Source of the DNA: Bacteroidales bacterium
GTDB lineage: Bacteria; Bacteroidota; Bacteroidia; Bacteroidales; Rikenellaceae
Assembly: GCA_910574205.1 (NCBI GenBank)
Contig: CAJSYJ010000001.1
Location: 744,001-808,000, forward strand
Reading direction: 5' to 3'
Length of the DNA stretch: 64,000 nt
Shown here: in pieces, positions 63,485 to 64,000 of the stretch
How the letters are laid out: every line of letters starts with the position of its first letter
Numbering within the stretch: the stretch's first letter is position 1
Program-made: the position numbers and the translations under genes
Notes under the pieces: generated by a model
The model's database searches: none
What the model was told of the DNA's origin: nothing
What the model saw: the letters and a program-made list of their open reading frames with translations, nothing else

Positions 63485-64000
63485 TTACAGCTCGGAATCG
63501 TTTATACGCACAGTCCAGTCGTTGATCTTGATGACGGTCTTGATCCATGACATATCGCCGCTGAGGAAGAATACCACCGACCACTCGCTCTGCCTGTCGA
63601 GGAACTCCTGCGGCTGCATGTCGGCATAAAGCTCGCTTTTGAGCATCATCAGGCAGTTGTTCAGCGGCAGGTCTATGATGTTGCGGCCGTCGGCCCTGCG
63701 GCGCACGACAAGACGCGGCGCGTTGCCGGTCATAAGACGCGATACCGAGAGCTCGGCGAACGCCGCCACGACTTCGCGACCGCCGTCGGTAATCCCCATA
63801 GAGGTCTGTCCCCGCGCCCACGGACGGTAGAGCACCTCGCCGCACGGGATAGTGAGATTGTCGACCCCGAAGAGGGTGTTGTCGTCGGTTATCTCGAAGT
63901 CGAAGTCGTCGACGTCGACCTTATCGCCGCTCATCTGTTGCAGCACGATGCGGATGTTGTTCGTATCCTTCATCATCCTGACTACGCCCTCGTTGTACAG
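63485..64000 (-). CDS. FimB/Mfa2-family protein, C-terminal part (runs off right edge)
   Basis: Only the 3' part (171 codons) is visible; the frame continues without a stop to base 64000 (LYNEGVVRMMKDTNNIRIVLQQ). The pattern RMMKDTNNIRIVLQQMSG, then IPCGEVLYRPWARGQ, and an end in WTVRINDSEL agree with FimB/Mfa2 C-terminal domains. The internal Met 63976 is not the start. It leads the fimbrial operon in this window. Family assignment is firm, exact role open. Confidence 0.75.
   Translation of the reverse strand: MYNEGVVRMMKDTNNIRIVLQQMSGDKVDVDDFDFEITDDNTLFGVDNLTIPCGEVLYRPWARGQTSMGITDGGREVVAAFAELSVSRLMTGNAPRLVVRRRADGRNIIDLPLNNCLMMLKSELYADMQPQEFLDRQSEWSVVFFLSGDMSWIKTVIKINDWTVRINDSEL

Noticed and set aside
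1..64000. CRISPR arrays, rRNA or tRNA genes
   Set aside because: No regularly spaced repeats, and no tRNA-like T-arm with a foldable cloverleaf; rRNA sequence not seen.

Overview
The window looks like chromosome of a GC-rich member of the Bacteroidales, most like Alistipes/Rikenellaceae. Four signs support this: promoters of the Bacteroidetes type (TTG, 19-21 bp, TAnnTTTG); many lipoproteins; Bacteroidales-only families (DUF6377, FimB/Mfa2 and DUF4906 fimbrillins, GldE, GlsA/GlsB, a bitopic FtsL-like protein); and a GC-rich sequence that still uses ATA for isoleucine freely. The genus is an inference. I see no rRNA, tRNA, CRISPR array, IS element or prophage.

Layout. 1-1265 (-): 5' part of a DUF6377 sensor/regulator-like protein. 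1437-7008 (+): a surface set made of a GH30 lipoprotein, a CotH-fold lipoprotein, ferritin and a GH5 lipoprotein. 7116-8369: malic enzyme. 8629-15751: one histidine-degradation operon, ftcD-hutU-hutH-hutI, with a translationally coupled nitroreductase lipoprotein. 16304-25387: glycogen genes, namely a glycogen synthase (GT3)-phosphorylase (GT35) fusion, a debranching enzyme, a GT4 enzyme and a GH57 enzyme. 25700-27423 (-): the glycine-lipid acyltransferase pair glsA-glsB. 27530-36611: first half of the division/cell-wall (dcw) cluster, rsmH-ftsL-ftsI-murE-mraY-murD-ftsW. 36624-48815: about 12 kb of other genes (hslR, yeiH family, thioesterase, sua5, two hydrolases, xerD, prmA, wbqC family, a GH2 protein, cvpA, rsgA, trmH, a class III aminotransferase). 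48963-57455: second half of dcw, murG-murC-ftsQ-ftsA-ftsZ, followed by gldE and a phosphopantetheinyl transferase. 57664-59121: MATE transporter. 59321-64000 (-): fimbrial lipoproteins running off the right edge.

How the genes work together. The hut operon turns histidine into glutamate, with the formimino group passed to tetrahydrofolate by FtcD. The glycogen genes join storage polymer synthesis, phosphorolysis and debranching. The two dcw halves together encode lipid I/II synthesis (MraY, MurG), part of the Mur ligase set (MurC, D, E) and the divisome core (FtsL, FtsI, FtsW, FtsQ, FtsA, FtsZ).

Most unusual points: a GH2 protein in which both catalytic glutamates appear replaced (Gln412, Cys494); the GT3-GT35 fusion; an FtsQ with a roughly 110-residue charged helical insertion; an FtsL with a long charged N-terminus; an FtsZ with a non-standard T7 loop; a dcw cluster split by 12 kb with no mraZ; and an Ala/Lys-rich tail on the debranching enzyme.
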